Shown: one piece after another, positions 30,601 through 38,361 of the stretch
How positions within the stretch are numbered: position 1 is the first letter of the stretch
How the letters are laid out: each line of letters begins with the position of its first letter
From: Flavobacteriales bacterium
Lineage (GTDB): Bacteria > Bacteroidota > Bacteroidia > NS11-12g > UBA9320
DNA length: 64,000 nucleotides
Direction: 5' to 3'
NCBI GenBank assembly: GCA_020635455.1
Contig: JACJZT010000003.1
Span: forward strand, 124,001 to 188,000
Notes under the pieces: generated by a model
What the model saw: only the letters and a program-made list of their open reading frames with translations
Databases searched by the model: none
Told to the model about the DNA's origin: nothing
Program-made: the position numbers and the translations under genes

Positions 30601-33600
30601 GGCTTATTCACAGGCCGTTGACAACACAGGTAATACTGAAGATACAAAAACAAACCCGGATGTTACCTTTAATATAGCTTCTGAAAACTTCTTTAAAGAT
30701 ATAGACAGTACCACAAGTTTGTGTACAGGCGATACCTTGGAAATTAAGTATTATAAATCTCCGTTTAGCTCAATTACGCTTGAATACACAGCCGATAGTG
30801 GAAAGACCTATAAAACCTTTGCAACAGGAGTTTCAGGTTACGACAGTAGTTATAGCTGGGTAATTCCTTCCGATATCAGTGGTACTAAATGGTATTTTAT
30901 GAGAGCCATTGTTCCTGACAATAGTTTGGTTTTAGACACATCAGATTATTTTAAATTAAGTCAGGGACCTGTTATCAATTTAGGTACAGATACCGGAATC
31001 TGTGATAACGTAAATGTGAATCTTACACTTGATGCCGGTGCCGGGCATGCCAGCTACAAATGGAGCGACAATTCAACAGGACAGACCCTTGTGGTTAGTG
31101 CCTACGGCAAATACTCCGTCGAAGTAACTTCTTCAACAGGCTGTAAGTCGACCGATGAGATCGAAGTATTCAAACATGCCATACCATCGGTTATATCAAA
31201 AACCTTAACCGACATTAAATGTTTTGGCGATTCTACCGGAGCCATTGACATCATGGTTAATCTGGGAGCCAAACCATATACCTTCTTATGGAGTAATTCA
31301 ACTACAATGGAGGATCTCACTGATGCAAAATCGGGACAACACATAGTGATCATCACAGATCAGAACAAGTGTGTGATATCGGATACCAGTAACCTTTCTC
31401 AACCAGCTGCTCCAATTTCTGTTTCTGTTACTCAACTTAATGTTGATTGTTTTGGTAATGCATCCGGTTCGATAGATGTTACACCCTCAGGTGGTACACC
31501 TTCATACACCTATTCCTGGACTGCAGGTTCCGGAGGATCCGTTCCTTCCGGACAGGCAAATGCTCAGGACCTAAGCGGATTGTCGGCTGGAACCTACACC
31601 CTTGTTATTACCGATGCAAATAATTGTACCTACACGCAGATCTTTAACATAACCCAACCTGCAGCAGCTTTATCTTCAAGCAGCACACAGGTTAATGTTG
31701 CCTGCTTTGGTAATTCAACCGGTTCTATAGATCTATCCGTTAGTGGCGGAACCGCAGGATATACTTATGCATGGACAGCATCAAACGGCGGTGCGGTTCC
31801 AGGTGGTCAGTCATCAAATCAGGATCTAAGCGGCCTTGTAGCCGGAGATTACTCCGTAACTGTTACGGATGCAAACAATTGCCAAACCACTCATAAGGTT
31901 TCAATTACCCAGCCTTCTGCAGCATTAAGCAGTTCGGTAAGCAGTAAAAATGTTGATTGCTTTGGAAACTCTACAGGCTCCATTGATCTTACAGTAAGTG
32001 GAGGAACCGCAGGGTATACTTATGCATGGACGGCCTCCGGAGGAGGAATCGTACCTTCAGGTCAGGCTTCCAATCAGGATCTGACTTCACTTTCAGCAGG
32101 TACCTATCAAGTCACCATTACAGATGCTAACAATTGTACCAATACAAATTCTTCAACCATCACACAGCCTTCTGCAGCATTGTCAAGCTCAAATACCAAG
32201 GTTAACGTGCTTTGCTTTGGAAATGCGACCGGATCCATTGATCTTACAGTTAGTGGCGGAACAGCAGGGTATACCTATAACTGGACCGCCTCAAACGGAG
32301 GATCCGTGCCAAGCGGACAGGTCAATAGTCAGGATTTGACAGGATTGCTTGCAGGTGATTATAAAGTAACGATAACGGATGCGAACAATTGCACCCTGGT
32401 AAGTACCATCACCATTTCCCAACCTGCATCTGCCATTGCAAGTTCGATCGCAAAAAAGGATGTGGATTGCTTTGGAAATTCAACCGGTTCGATAGACCTT
32501 TCCGTTAGTGGTGGAACGGGTGCATATACGTATTCATGGGTAGCTAGCGGAGGTGGTTCTGTACCTTCCGGTCAAAATAACCTTCAGGATCTTTCCGGAC
32601 TTTCGCCTGGAGTATATACGGTTACGATTAAAGATGCAAATAATTGCTCAAGAAATGATGCAGCCACCATAACTCAACCATCTGCAGCATTAAGTTCGAC
32701 AGCTACAAAAGTGGATGTGCTTTGCTTTGGCGATGCATCGGGCTCTATAGATTTAAGTGTTAATGGAGGTACCAGTCCTTATAGCTATTCATGGACTGCC
32801 AGTGGAGGTGGTTCTATACCGTCGGGTCAGTCATCAAATCAGGATCTTAGTGGTCTTATTGCAGGAAACTATTCTGTATTTATAACCGATGCAAACAATT
32901 GCCAAACAAGCAGAAGTTTAACCATTTCTGAACCATTCCAGGCTTTAAAGTCAAGTTTAACAAAAGTGGATGTATTGTGCAGGGGTAATTCAACCGGATC
33001 TATTGATATAACCGTTACCGGCGGCACTTCGGGTTATTCGTATTCTTGGGTTGCAAGCAACGGTGGTACCGTCCCTTCCGGTCAATCCACAAATCAGGAT
33101 TTGATAAATATTACGGCTGGAACTTATACAGTAACCATTACTGATGCAAATAATTGTACCACAACAAACAGTGCTACGATTACACAGCCTGGTTCAGTTT
33201 TGAGCAGTTCCCGAACATTTGTTAATGTTGCTTGTTTTGGCAATTCAACCGGCTCGATCGATCTTACGGTTAGCGGCGGAACACCCGGTTATACTTATAG
33301 CTGGTCGGCCAGCAGTGGTGGAACGGTGCCATCCGGACAAGCAAATAATCAGGACCTTACCAATCTGGTTCCCGGAGTGTACTCCGTAACCATAACCGAT
33401 GCAAATAACTGTATAACCACAAATAGTGCTACTATTACACAACCTTCTGCAGCTCTGACAAGTTCTAAAACTCAGATCAATGTTGATTGTTTTGGTAACT
33501 CCAGTGGTTCCATAGACCTAACAGTTTCAGGAGGAACTTCGGGATATACCTATGCGTGGACCGCCAGCGGAGGTGGAACGGTTCCATCAGGCCAATCAGG

Positions 33601-36091
33601 TAATCAGGATCTCACAGGACTAAAGGCCGGAGTTTACAGTGTTACCATTACGGATGCCAACAACTGTACAACCACCAACAGTGCAACCATTACCCAACCT
33701 GCAGCGGCCTTGTCCAGTTCCTTGACTCAGGTTAATGTTTTGTGTTTTGGAAATTCTACCGGATCGATCGATCTGACCGTTAATGGCGGAACAACCGGAT
33801 ATTCATATTCATGGACTGCAAGTGGAGGAGGAAGTGTCCCTACAGGTCAAGCCAACAATCAGGATCTTACAGGTCTGGTTGCAGGAACTTATACGGTTTT
33901 AATAACCGACGCAAATAACTGTACCACTACCAACAGTGCTACGATCACTCAACCTGCTGCAGCACTTGCAAGCACAAAAACACAGGTCGACATACTTTGT
34001 TACGGAGATGCTTCCGGATCAATTGATCTCACCGTTGGTGGAGGAACAAGCCCATATACATATACATGGACAGGATCCGGAGGGGGAACGGTTCCTTCCG
34101 GTCAGATCAACAATCAGGATCTGAGCGGATTAACCGCCGGTACCTATTCTGTTTTGATTACCGATAATAACGGCTGTACTTCAAACAACAGTGTAATCTT
34201 ATTACAACCTGCAGCACCACTTGATACTGCATTGAGCAAAATAAATGTACTGTGTTATGGTGATGCAACCGGTTCAATAGATCTTACCATTACCGGCGGA
34301 ACCAAGCCTTATTTCTATAATTGGTCAGCTTCTTCAGGTGGTAAAATACCTGTAGGTCAAACCGGACTTGAGGATCTCAACAATATTGTTGCAGGAAACT
34401 ATTCGGTTGGCGTTACGGATGATAATGGATGTACCATCGGGGCAAGTGTAAGGATCTATCAACCTTCAGCACCATTGAACATTGTCTTAAACCATTTGGA
34501 TGTACTTTGTTATGGAGACGCAACCGGTTCAGCAGATTTAACCGTTACCGGTGGAACATCACCCTATACTTTCCAATGGAGCAGTGGAGATGTAACTGAA
34601 GATATTTCGAACAAAACAACAGGAAAATACATAATTACCGTTACCGATGCTAATTTGTGTACCCTTACCGATTCTGTGTTCATTGATCAGCCATCTGCAC
34701 CATTAAGTTCTACATTAAGCATGGTTCCCGTAAATTGTTATGCAGGTAATGACGGAACCACTGACCTCAGTATTTCCGGAGGAACGGCACCATACAGTTT
34801 TATGTGGAGCAATGGTAAAACCACCGAAGACCTTCAGGACCTAATGACCGGTATGTATAAAATTGTGGTAACCGATAAGAACAATTGTATTTTATCGGAT
34901 AGTATTTTTGTTACCCAACCACTTGCAGCACTTGGCACAAGTATAAGTAAGGAAGATGTGAAATGCTTTGCAGGAAATGATGGAAGTGCTGATCTAAGTG
35001 TAACAGGTGGAACTACTCCATATACGTTCAGCTGGTCGAATTTGCAGACTACTGAAGACGTAAACAATCTTGTTTCAGGTAAATATAAAGTACTGGTAAC
35101 CGATAAGAACTTATGTACCATTATAGACTCCGTGGATATAGGCCAGCCAACTGCTCCTCTTTCGAGTGTAATAAACGCGAAGGATGTGAATTGTTTCGCC
35201 GGAAGTGATGGAGAAGTTACACTTACAGTGTCTGGTGGAACTGTTCCATATACCTATCAGTGGTCAAATGGTGAAACAACCAAGGACATAAACACTTTAA
35301 TATTAGGTAGATATTCTGTTCTGATCACGGATAAAAACAATTGTTTGCTGCGGGACTCAATTGATGTTGCGCAGCCTTCAGCTCCACTTTCATCTGTTAT
35401 TAATATTGAAAATGCCAAGTGTAACGGTTCATCCGATGGAAGTTTAGATCTTACGGTTAACGGGGGGACAACACCATATACCTATAGCTGGTCAAACGCA
35501 GCTACTACAGAAGACATAAACAATCTGCTTGCAGGTCAGTATATTGTTACAATAACCGATAACAACCTGTGTGTGCACAGTGATACGGCAACTGTTAATG
35601 AACCTACACCTTTAGTAGCGACCATTGATGGAACCTCGGCAAATCTCGGTGTGGCTAATGGAAAGATTTGGGTAACAACAACAGGTGGAACCGTTCCTTA
35701 TACCTACAAATGGGTTGATTTCACAGATGATAACGATACTATTTATAATGTGAAGGTTGGTTCTTATGGCGTAACCGTAACTGACTCTAATGGATGTAAC
35801 GTTGTTTTGAACATTGAAGTACCTGAAGCTCCCAATACTGCTGATATAGTGGTGTTCCCGAATCCTAGCAGGGGAATACTAACGGTTACAAACCTTGAGA
35901 GTTTCGGACTGGATCTACCTATAACTTTTGAATTGTTTGACCTTGTAGGAAAAAGACAAATGAAATTTGAAGTCATTGGCAAGGATGTTCATACTTTCGA
36001 TATACCCGATTATTTGTACAACAACGCCTATATCTTAAAAATGTCAAACGAAAGGTTTGATGAAATAAGAAAAGTGTTCTTACTGAGATAA
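27644..36091 (+). CDS. Secreted M4 metalloprotease with SprB repeat array and T9SS sorting domain
   Basis: A 2815-residue protein starting 8 bases after the giant gene's stop. Residues 1-26 are a signal peptide (ending YANA). An FTP/PepSY propeptide spans about 30-215, then a thermolysin-type M4 domain (about 225-555) with HEITH (His373, Glu374, His377), third zinc ligand Glu397 in NEAWAD, and catalytic His463 in GGVHTNSG: all active-site residues are intact. A divergent SprB-like unit and Ig-like part follow, then a segment opening with SYDPND (about 730-985) resembling the conserved tail of giant CARDB proteins, then 18 SprB repeats (about 1190-2665), and a type A sorting domain beginning at VFPNPS (about 2736). 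It should be a zymogen activated outside the cell and held on the surface. A terminator follows. Confidence 0.92.
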   Translation: MKTTLYNTINRLVFITILFVSNYANAQYDLREAEYNDKNEVIWFVPASSWNKTANENLPEILKQIYGLKDKPEMRLISKFENSESNSKVYRYQQYLNGIEVEGGEIIIRRDEKDLIHTVLGSFRNISNPGLHSITESEALDIAIAHLGPDKYYLWLDSAAEAELKWVRGDLQATYYPKGKLVYYHNILMPETGYNLCYFFEIYSAHSERMFIYVNARTGIIENSYNAVTDVNGTGKPMYGANDVAFRAARLNDTTFYLEDSIRKIYTDDCNYDSALNLFYFLSKTSYFTGGNSMRSGVSAHYGATKTFDFYKTKFNRNSYDGAGAILLQRVNFRENPSQNYDNAFWNGVAMFYGDGGGATDWNPIVAMDDVGHEITHAFIEKTANLIYQAEPGALNEAWADILGMAVEAYAGDKDWLQSEDSYKLGDLRNMKEPKNSGGGACPNCYKKQHWAPLNGGDHGGVHTNSGVANFWFYLITDGGNGVNDNNKNYDVKKLDLATSQKIAWRALERFMVRYTDYANARKATLLACEDLGYDKDSKEYKSVCEAWFAVGVGDKCCDSVEVEFDITDTKCHDSKDGAIDLEIVKPVGPFNPNPFVYKWFKGDTTSSVLATTQDLNDKDSGKYVVIVRDTVAKCQVVETARIKAPEKLKVDVSGGGTFTRSCDRSFTVTLRANASGGTAPYTYNWANARHEVVCSGRNSFTRKYTCNVRDKNNCTAKGSAIVKYIAITCSYDPNDIIGPPSFGDEKWVSINATLPYKIRYENDPKFATGPAQKVTIDHVLDSNVDLTSFRLGSFGFKDYIFNVPKNSSYYTERLDIRDSFNIYLDVVAGIDISTRKAFWVFESIDPNTGLPPTDARGYLAINDTITHKGEGFVNYTIKPKSTSKTGDSIRAKAVIVFDDNPEVLTPKIHNLIDAKPPVSAIQPMPSVVDSTIVPIKLAGQDDAGGSGLESYNVFVSENHGTYKLALEQITDSIAYFKGNFGSSYRAYSQAVDNTGNTEDTKTNPDVTFNIASENFFKDIDSTTSLCTGDTLEIKYYKSPFSSITLEYTADSGKTYKTFATGVSGYDSSYSWVIPSDISGTKWYFMRAIVPDNSLVLDTSDYFKLSQGPVINLGTDTGICDNVNVNLTLDAGAGHASYKWSDNSTGQTLVVSAYGKYSVEVTSSTGCKSTDEIEVFKHAIPSVISKTLTDIKCFGDSTGAIDIMVNLGAKPYTFLWSNSTTMEDLTDAKSGQHIVIITDQNKCVISDTSNLSQPAAPISVSVTQLNVDCFGNASGSIDVTPSGGTPSYTYSWTAGSGGSVPSGQANAQDLSGLSAGTYTLVITDANNCTYTQIFNITQPAAALSSSSTQVNVACFGNSTGSIDLSVSGGTAGYTYAWTASNGGAVPGGQSSNQDLSGLVAGDYSVTVTDANNCQTTHKVSITQPSAALSSSVSSKNVDCFGNSTGSIDLTVSGGTAGYTYAWTASGGGIVPSGQASNQDLTSLSAGTYQVTITDANNCTNTNSSTITQPSAALSSSNTKVNVLCFGNATGSIDLTVSGGTAGYTYNWTASNGGSVPSGQVNSQDLTGLLAGDYKVTITDANNCTLVSTITISQPASAIASSIAKKDVDCFGNSTGSIDLSVSGGTGAYTYSWVASGGGSVPSGQNNLQDLSGLSPGVYTVTIKDANNCSRNDAATITQPSAALSSTATKVDVLCFGDASGSIDLSVNGGTSPYSYSWTASGGGSIPSGQSSNQDLSGLIAGNYSVFITDANNCQTSRSLTISEPFQALKSSLTKVDVLCRGNSTGSIDITVTGGTSGYSYSWVASNGGTVPSGQSTNQDLINITAGTYTVTITDANNCTTTNSATITQPGSVLSSSRTFVNVACFGNSTGSIDLTVSGGTPGYTYSWSASSGGTVPSGQANNQDLTNLVPGVYSVTITDANNCITTNSATITQPSAALTSSKTQINVDCFGNSSGSIDLTVSGGTSGYTYAWTASGGGTVPSGQSGNQDLTGLKAGVYSVTITDANNCTTTNSATITQPAAALSSSLTQVNVLCFGNSTGSIDLTVNGGTTGYSYSWTASGGGSVPTGQANNQDLTGLVAGTYTVLITDANNCTTTNSATITQPAAALASTKTQVDILCYGDASGSIDLTVGGGTSPYTYTWTGSGGGTVPSGQINNQDLSGLTAGTYSVLITDNNGCTSNNSVILLQPAAPLDTALSKINVLCYGDATGSIDLTITGGTKPYFYNWSASSGGKIPVGQTGLEDLNNIVAGNYSVGVTDDNGCTIGASVRIYQPSAPLNIVLNHLDVLCYGDATGSADLTVTGGTSPYTFQWSSGDVTEDISNKTTGKYIITVTDANLCTLTDSVFIDQPSAPLSSTLSMVPVNCYAGNDGTTDLSISGGTAPYSFMWSNGKTTEDLQDLMTGMYKIVVTDKNNCILSDSIFVTQPLAALGTSISKEDVKCFAGNDGSADLSVTGGTTPYTFSWSNLQTTEDVNNLVSGKYKVLVTDKNLCTIIDSVDIGQPTAPLSSVINAKDVNCFAGSDGEVTLTVSGGTVPYTYQWSNGETTKDINTLILGRYSVLITDKNNCLLRDSIDVAQPSAPLSSVINIENAKCNGSSDGSLDLTVNGGTTPYTYSWSNAATTEDINNLLAGQYIVTITDNNLCVHSDTATVNEPTPLVATIDGTSANLGVANGKIWVTTTGGTVPYTYKWVDFTDDNDTIYNVKVGSYGVTVTDSNGCNVVLNIEVPEAPNTADIVVFPNPSRGILTVTNLESFGLDLPITFELFDLVGKRQMKFEVIGKDVHTFDIPDYLYNNAYILKMSNERFDEIRKVFLLR
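31211..35638 (+). repeat. Eighteen tandem SprB-type coding repeats in two exact lengths
   Basis: Taking the residue pair two codons before the conserved Cys as reference, unit starts are 31211, 31439, 31694, 31949, 32204, 32459 and so on at 255-base steps to 34499, then 34727, 34955, 35183 and 35411. Unit 1 is 228 bases, units 2-13 are 255 and units 14-17 are 228; unit 18 ends in a divergent module. The long form carries nine extra codons between the core Trp and the (N)QDL motif (SGGGTVPSGQ-like). Each unit has two cysteines, in CFGNSTGSIDL and ITDANNC. Confidence 0.92.
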
Positions 36092-36108
36092 TTAATATTA
36101 AACTACAA

Positions 36109-36141
36109 CAAAAGGGTGTTTCTTTAGAAGCACCCTTTTTG
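36109..36141 (+). terminator. Terminator of the giant-protein operon
   Basis: AAAGGGTG (36111-36118) pairs with CACCCTTT (36131-36138), with TTCT/AGAA extending the inner stem, followed by a T run. It lies about 20 bases after the protease stop codon. Confidence 0.88.
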
Positions 36142-36450
36142 TTTATATAAGGGTTATTTTCACAGGTATTATGTTTGAAGTATCGGTAGATCTTTAATTC
36201 GTCTATCCTCACAATGGAATACTCCCCAAAATAGGGTCATAAGGTTAGTTCTAAAAAACACTTTATTTACTAGTCAAAACGTAAAAACAAACAAGACGCA
36301 AATTTTCTGCAGCATTCATGGTCAAAGTGACATTTTAAGCAATACAGCCTTATTAAATAATGGATAAAACGATTTATAAGGTTCGACTAACCATTTTTGT
36401 AGAGACATGAACAAGAATGTTTGAAGGACATCAATCCAAAAAAATAGTAC
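36142..36450. other. Gap of about 310 bases with no recognised gene
   Basis: The gap between two convergent terminators holds no frame longer than a few codons with a plausible start, no recognisable RNA and no repeat. I see nothing to annotate in it. Confidence 0.6.
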
Positions 36451-36477
36451 AAAAAAAGACCCGAAAAAATCGGGTCT
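36451..36477 (-). terminator. Terminator after rplY
   Basis: AGACCCG (36457-36463) pairs with CGGGTCT (36471-36477) around an AAAAAAT loop. On the minus strand a run of seven T follows (36451-36457). It closes the tRNA-Gln/prs/rplY run. Confidence 0.88.
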
Positions 36478-36503
36478 CCTCATTATACAATATGTGAGTT
36501 TGA

Positions 36504-37142
36504 TTAACCTTCGGCTTCTGACTCTGTTTTTTCTCCTTCTTCTCCTCCTGATTCACCTGACGCTTCTCCTCCCTCTTCATCAGATGAAGCAGACATACTT
36601 GCCCGGGTTACCATACAGGAAACGATGGAGTTTGATTTTGTATCAAGTAATTCAACACCATCAAAGTTAACATCTCCAACTTTAATATTTTGACCAATCT
36701 GAAGTTTGTCTACACTTATTTTAAAAGTATCAGGTATGTCCTTGATCAATGCTTTAATCAAAAGTTTTTTAATTTTTAGCATCAGCTTACCACCTGCCCT
36801 AACACCTGGTGCATTTCCGGTTAATTCTACCGGTATATCAATTGTTAAAGGCTCATTGGGGTCAATTTCCAAAAAATCAACATGGATGATCGCTTCTGAA
36901 ACAGGGTGAAACTGAATGTCCTGCATCTTGGCAAGTACAGGGCCTCCGTCTAAATTTAACTGTACCAAATAAGTATTTGGTGTGTACACAAGATTTTTAA
37001 AATCGTATTCATAGACTCCAAAGTGTTGAGTACCACTTTTTCCATAAACAACACAAGGTACCTTACCTTCGTTTCTCATAGCCTTACTGGCTTTTTTTCC
37101 GGTGCCTGTTCGGGCATCTCCTTTAAGAACAATAGTCTTCAT
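36504..37142 (-). CDS. rplY: Ribosomal protein bL25, long CTC-type form
   Basis: Binds 5S rRNA in the large ribosomal subunit. At 212 residues this is the two-domain (TL5/CTC) form: an RNA-binding N-terminal beta-barrel (KGDARTGTGKKASKAMRNEG, VPCVVYG) and a C-terminal TL5-type domain beginning near HVDFLEIDP. The last 30 residues are an acidic Gly/Glu/Ser tail, common in Bacteroidota L25. It starts 7 bases after prs on the same strand, a conserved pairing, and ends at a strong terminator. Confidence 0.95.
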   Translation of the reverse strand: MKTIVLKGDARTGTGKKASKAMRNEGKVPCVVYGKSGTQHFGVYEYDFKNLVYTPNTYLVQLNLDGGPVLAKMQDIQFHPVSEAIIHVDFLEIDPNEPLTIDIPVELTGNAPGVRAGGKLMLKIKKLLIKALIKDIPDTFKISVDKLQIGQNIKVGDVNFDGVELLDTKSNSIVSCMVTRASMSASSDEEGGEASGESGGEEGEKTESEAEG

Positions 37143-37149
37143 TTATTTA

Positions 37150-38121
37150 TTATACATTTAATTTTTGTTGGAAAGATTGCTCAATGCTGAATAAAGAACT
37201 AATAGAACTGTGATCTATTACATTTCGTATTGCACTGGCAAACAATTTAGAAGCAGACAGAACATGAATTTTTTTTCCAATCTGCTTAATGGGAATGGTA
37301 TCCGTAACGACCAACTCGTCTAATTCAGAACTCTCAATTCGTTCATATGCACTACCGGAAAGAACAGGATGGGTACAAACTGCCCGAACTGATCTCGCTC
37401 CCTTTTCTTTAAGCAATTGCGCAGCCTTACACAGTGTGTTTGCCGTATCGCAAATGTCGTCAACCAATACTATATCATAACCTTCAACGTCACCAATCAC
37501 GGTCATGGACGCCACTTCGTTGGCAATTTTCCTTTCTTTATCGCAAATTACCATCTCAACATTCATGGCCTGGGCAAAAAACCTTACTCTTTTGGAAGCA
37601 CCAATATCGGGCGCTGCGAATTTTAGCCTTGGTAATTTTAAATTCTGGATGTAGGGTATAAAAATTACCGACGCATCCAGATGATCCACAGGTATACTAA
37701 AGAATCCCTGTATTTGTGGTGCATGCAGATCCATGGTCATAACCCGGTCAGCACCAACGGCCGTTAAAATATCCGCTACCATTTTGGCTGCGATCGGAAC
37801 ACGTGGTTTATCCTTTCGATCCTGGCGAGCCAAACCATAATAAGGGATTACTGCTACTACCTTATGGGCAGATGCTCTTTTGGCAGCATCTATCATTAAA
37901 CAAAGTTCAATCAGGTTTTCCTGAGGAGGAAAAGTAGACTGGATAATAAAAATATCCGTACCTCGTACTGATTCGTTTAAACTCGGTTGAAACTCACCGT
38001 CGCTGTAATGCGAAAAAGTAGCATCGCCTAAGGGTAAACCAAATTCTTCAGCGATCTTTTCGGAAAGATATCGGGAACCTCTTCCCGAAAACAATTTAAC
38101 CTTATTTATGTGTTTTTCCAT
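37150..38121 (-). CDS. prs: Ribose-phosphate pyrophosphokinase (PRPP synthetase)
   Basis: Makes phosphoribosyl pyrophosphate from ribose 5-phosphate and ATP for nucleotide, His and Trp synthesis. Key motifs are FSGRGSRYLSEKIAEE at the start, YYGLARQDRKDKPR (ATP loop), the metal-binding MDLHAPQIQGFF, and the PRPP loop VLVDDICDTANTL. The second half of the PRPP motif reads DICDTANT where many homologues have DIIDTGGT, a substitution seen in Bacteroidota enzymes as far as I recall. At 323 residues it is slightly long. It lies 52 bases after tRNA-Gln and 7 bases before rplY, so the three are probably one transcript. Confidence 0.95.
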   Translation of the reverse strand: MEKHINKVKLFSGRGSRYLSEKIAEEFGLPLGDATFSHYSDGEFQPSLNESVRGTDIFIIQSTFPPQENLIELCLMIDAAKRASAHKVVAVIPYYGLARQDRKDKPRVPIAAKMVADILTAVGADRVMTMDLHAPQIQGFFSIPVDHLDASVIFIPYIQNLKLPRLKFAAPDIGASKRVRFFAQAMNVEMVICDKERKIANEVASMTVIGDVEGYDIVLVDDICDTANTLCKAAQLLKEKGARSVRAVCTHPVLSGSAYERIESSELDELVVTDTIPIKQIGKKIHVLSASKLFASAIRNVIDHSSISSLFSIEQSFQQKLNV

Positions 38122-38173
38122 AGTGTTCTACTTTCATCCCCGGCCTTGCCTGACTATCATGAACTGAAATTTG

Positions 38174-38246
38174 TTGTCCGACTAGGGCTCGAACCTAGAC
38201 TCTTCTGGACCAAAACCAGACGTGTTGCCAGTTACACCATCGGACA
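38174..38246 (-). tRNA. tRNA-Gln (anticodon UUG)
   Basis: The minus strand folds as a complete 73-base cloverleaf. The acceptor stem is TGTCCGA (from 38246) with TCGGACA (38175-38181) and discriminator A at 38174. The anticodon stem TCTGG/CCAGA holds the loop TTTTGGT, giving anticodon TTG, and the T arm shows GGTTCGAGCCC-like sequence. CCA is not encoded. It is upstream of prs on the same strand. Confidence 0.96.
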
Positions 38247-38255
38247 ATAAGTTCG

Positions 38256-38263
38256 CAAAAATA
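38256..38263 (-). promoter_or_regulatory. -7 promoter element of tRNA-Gln/prs/rplY
   Basis: On the minus strand TATTTTTG matches TAnnTTTG and ends nine bases before the mature tRNA 5' end, a fitting distance for a short-leader tRNA transcript. The -33 position is not clear. Confidence 0.5.
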
Positions 38264-38307
38264 ATATTATAAATTATCAATTTCCACTGTTGATAAAAAT
38301 TAAGGTA

Positions 38308-38342
38308 AAAAAAACGGCGCCGGGGTTTTAACCCCGGCGCCG
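38308..38342 (-). terminator. Very strong terminator after the PKD-repeat gene
   Basis: CGGCGCCGGGG (38315-38325) pairs perfectly with CCCCGGCGCCG (38332-38342) around TTTTAA. On the minus strand a run of eight T follows. An 11-bp all-GC stem is striking in this AT-rich DNA. It starts 20 bases beyond the stop of the gene at 38362. Confidence 0.95.
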
Positions 38343-38361
38343 CCTATCTCCATTTATAAAT

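Noticed and set aside
31211..35638. Long regular repeat array that could be mistaken for CRISPR or satellite DNA
   Set aside because: The units are 228 or 255 bases, lie in one open frame and encode SprB domains; there are no short repeats with unique spacers.
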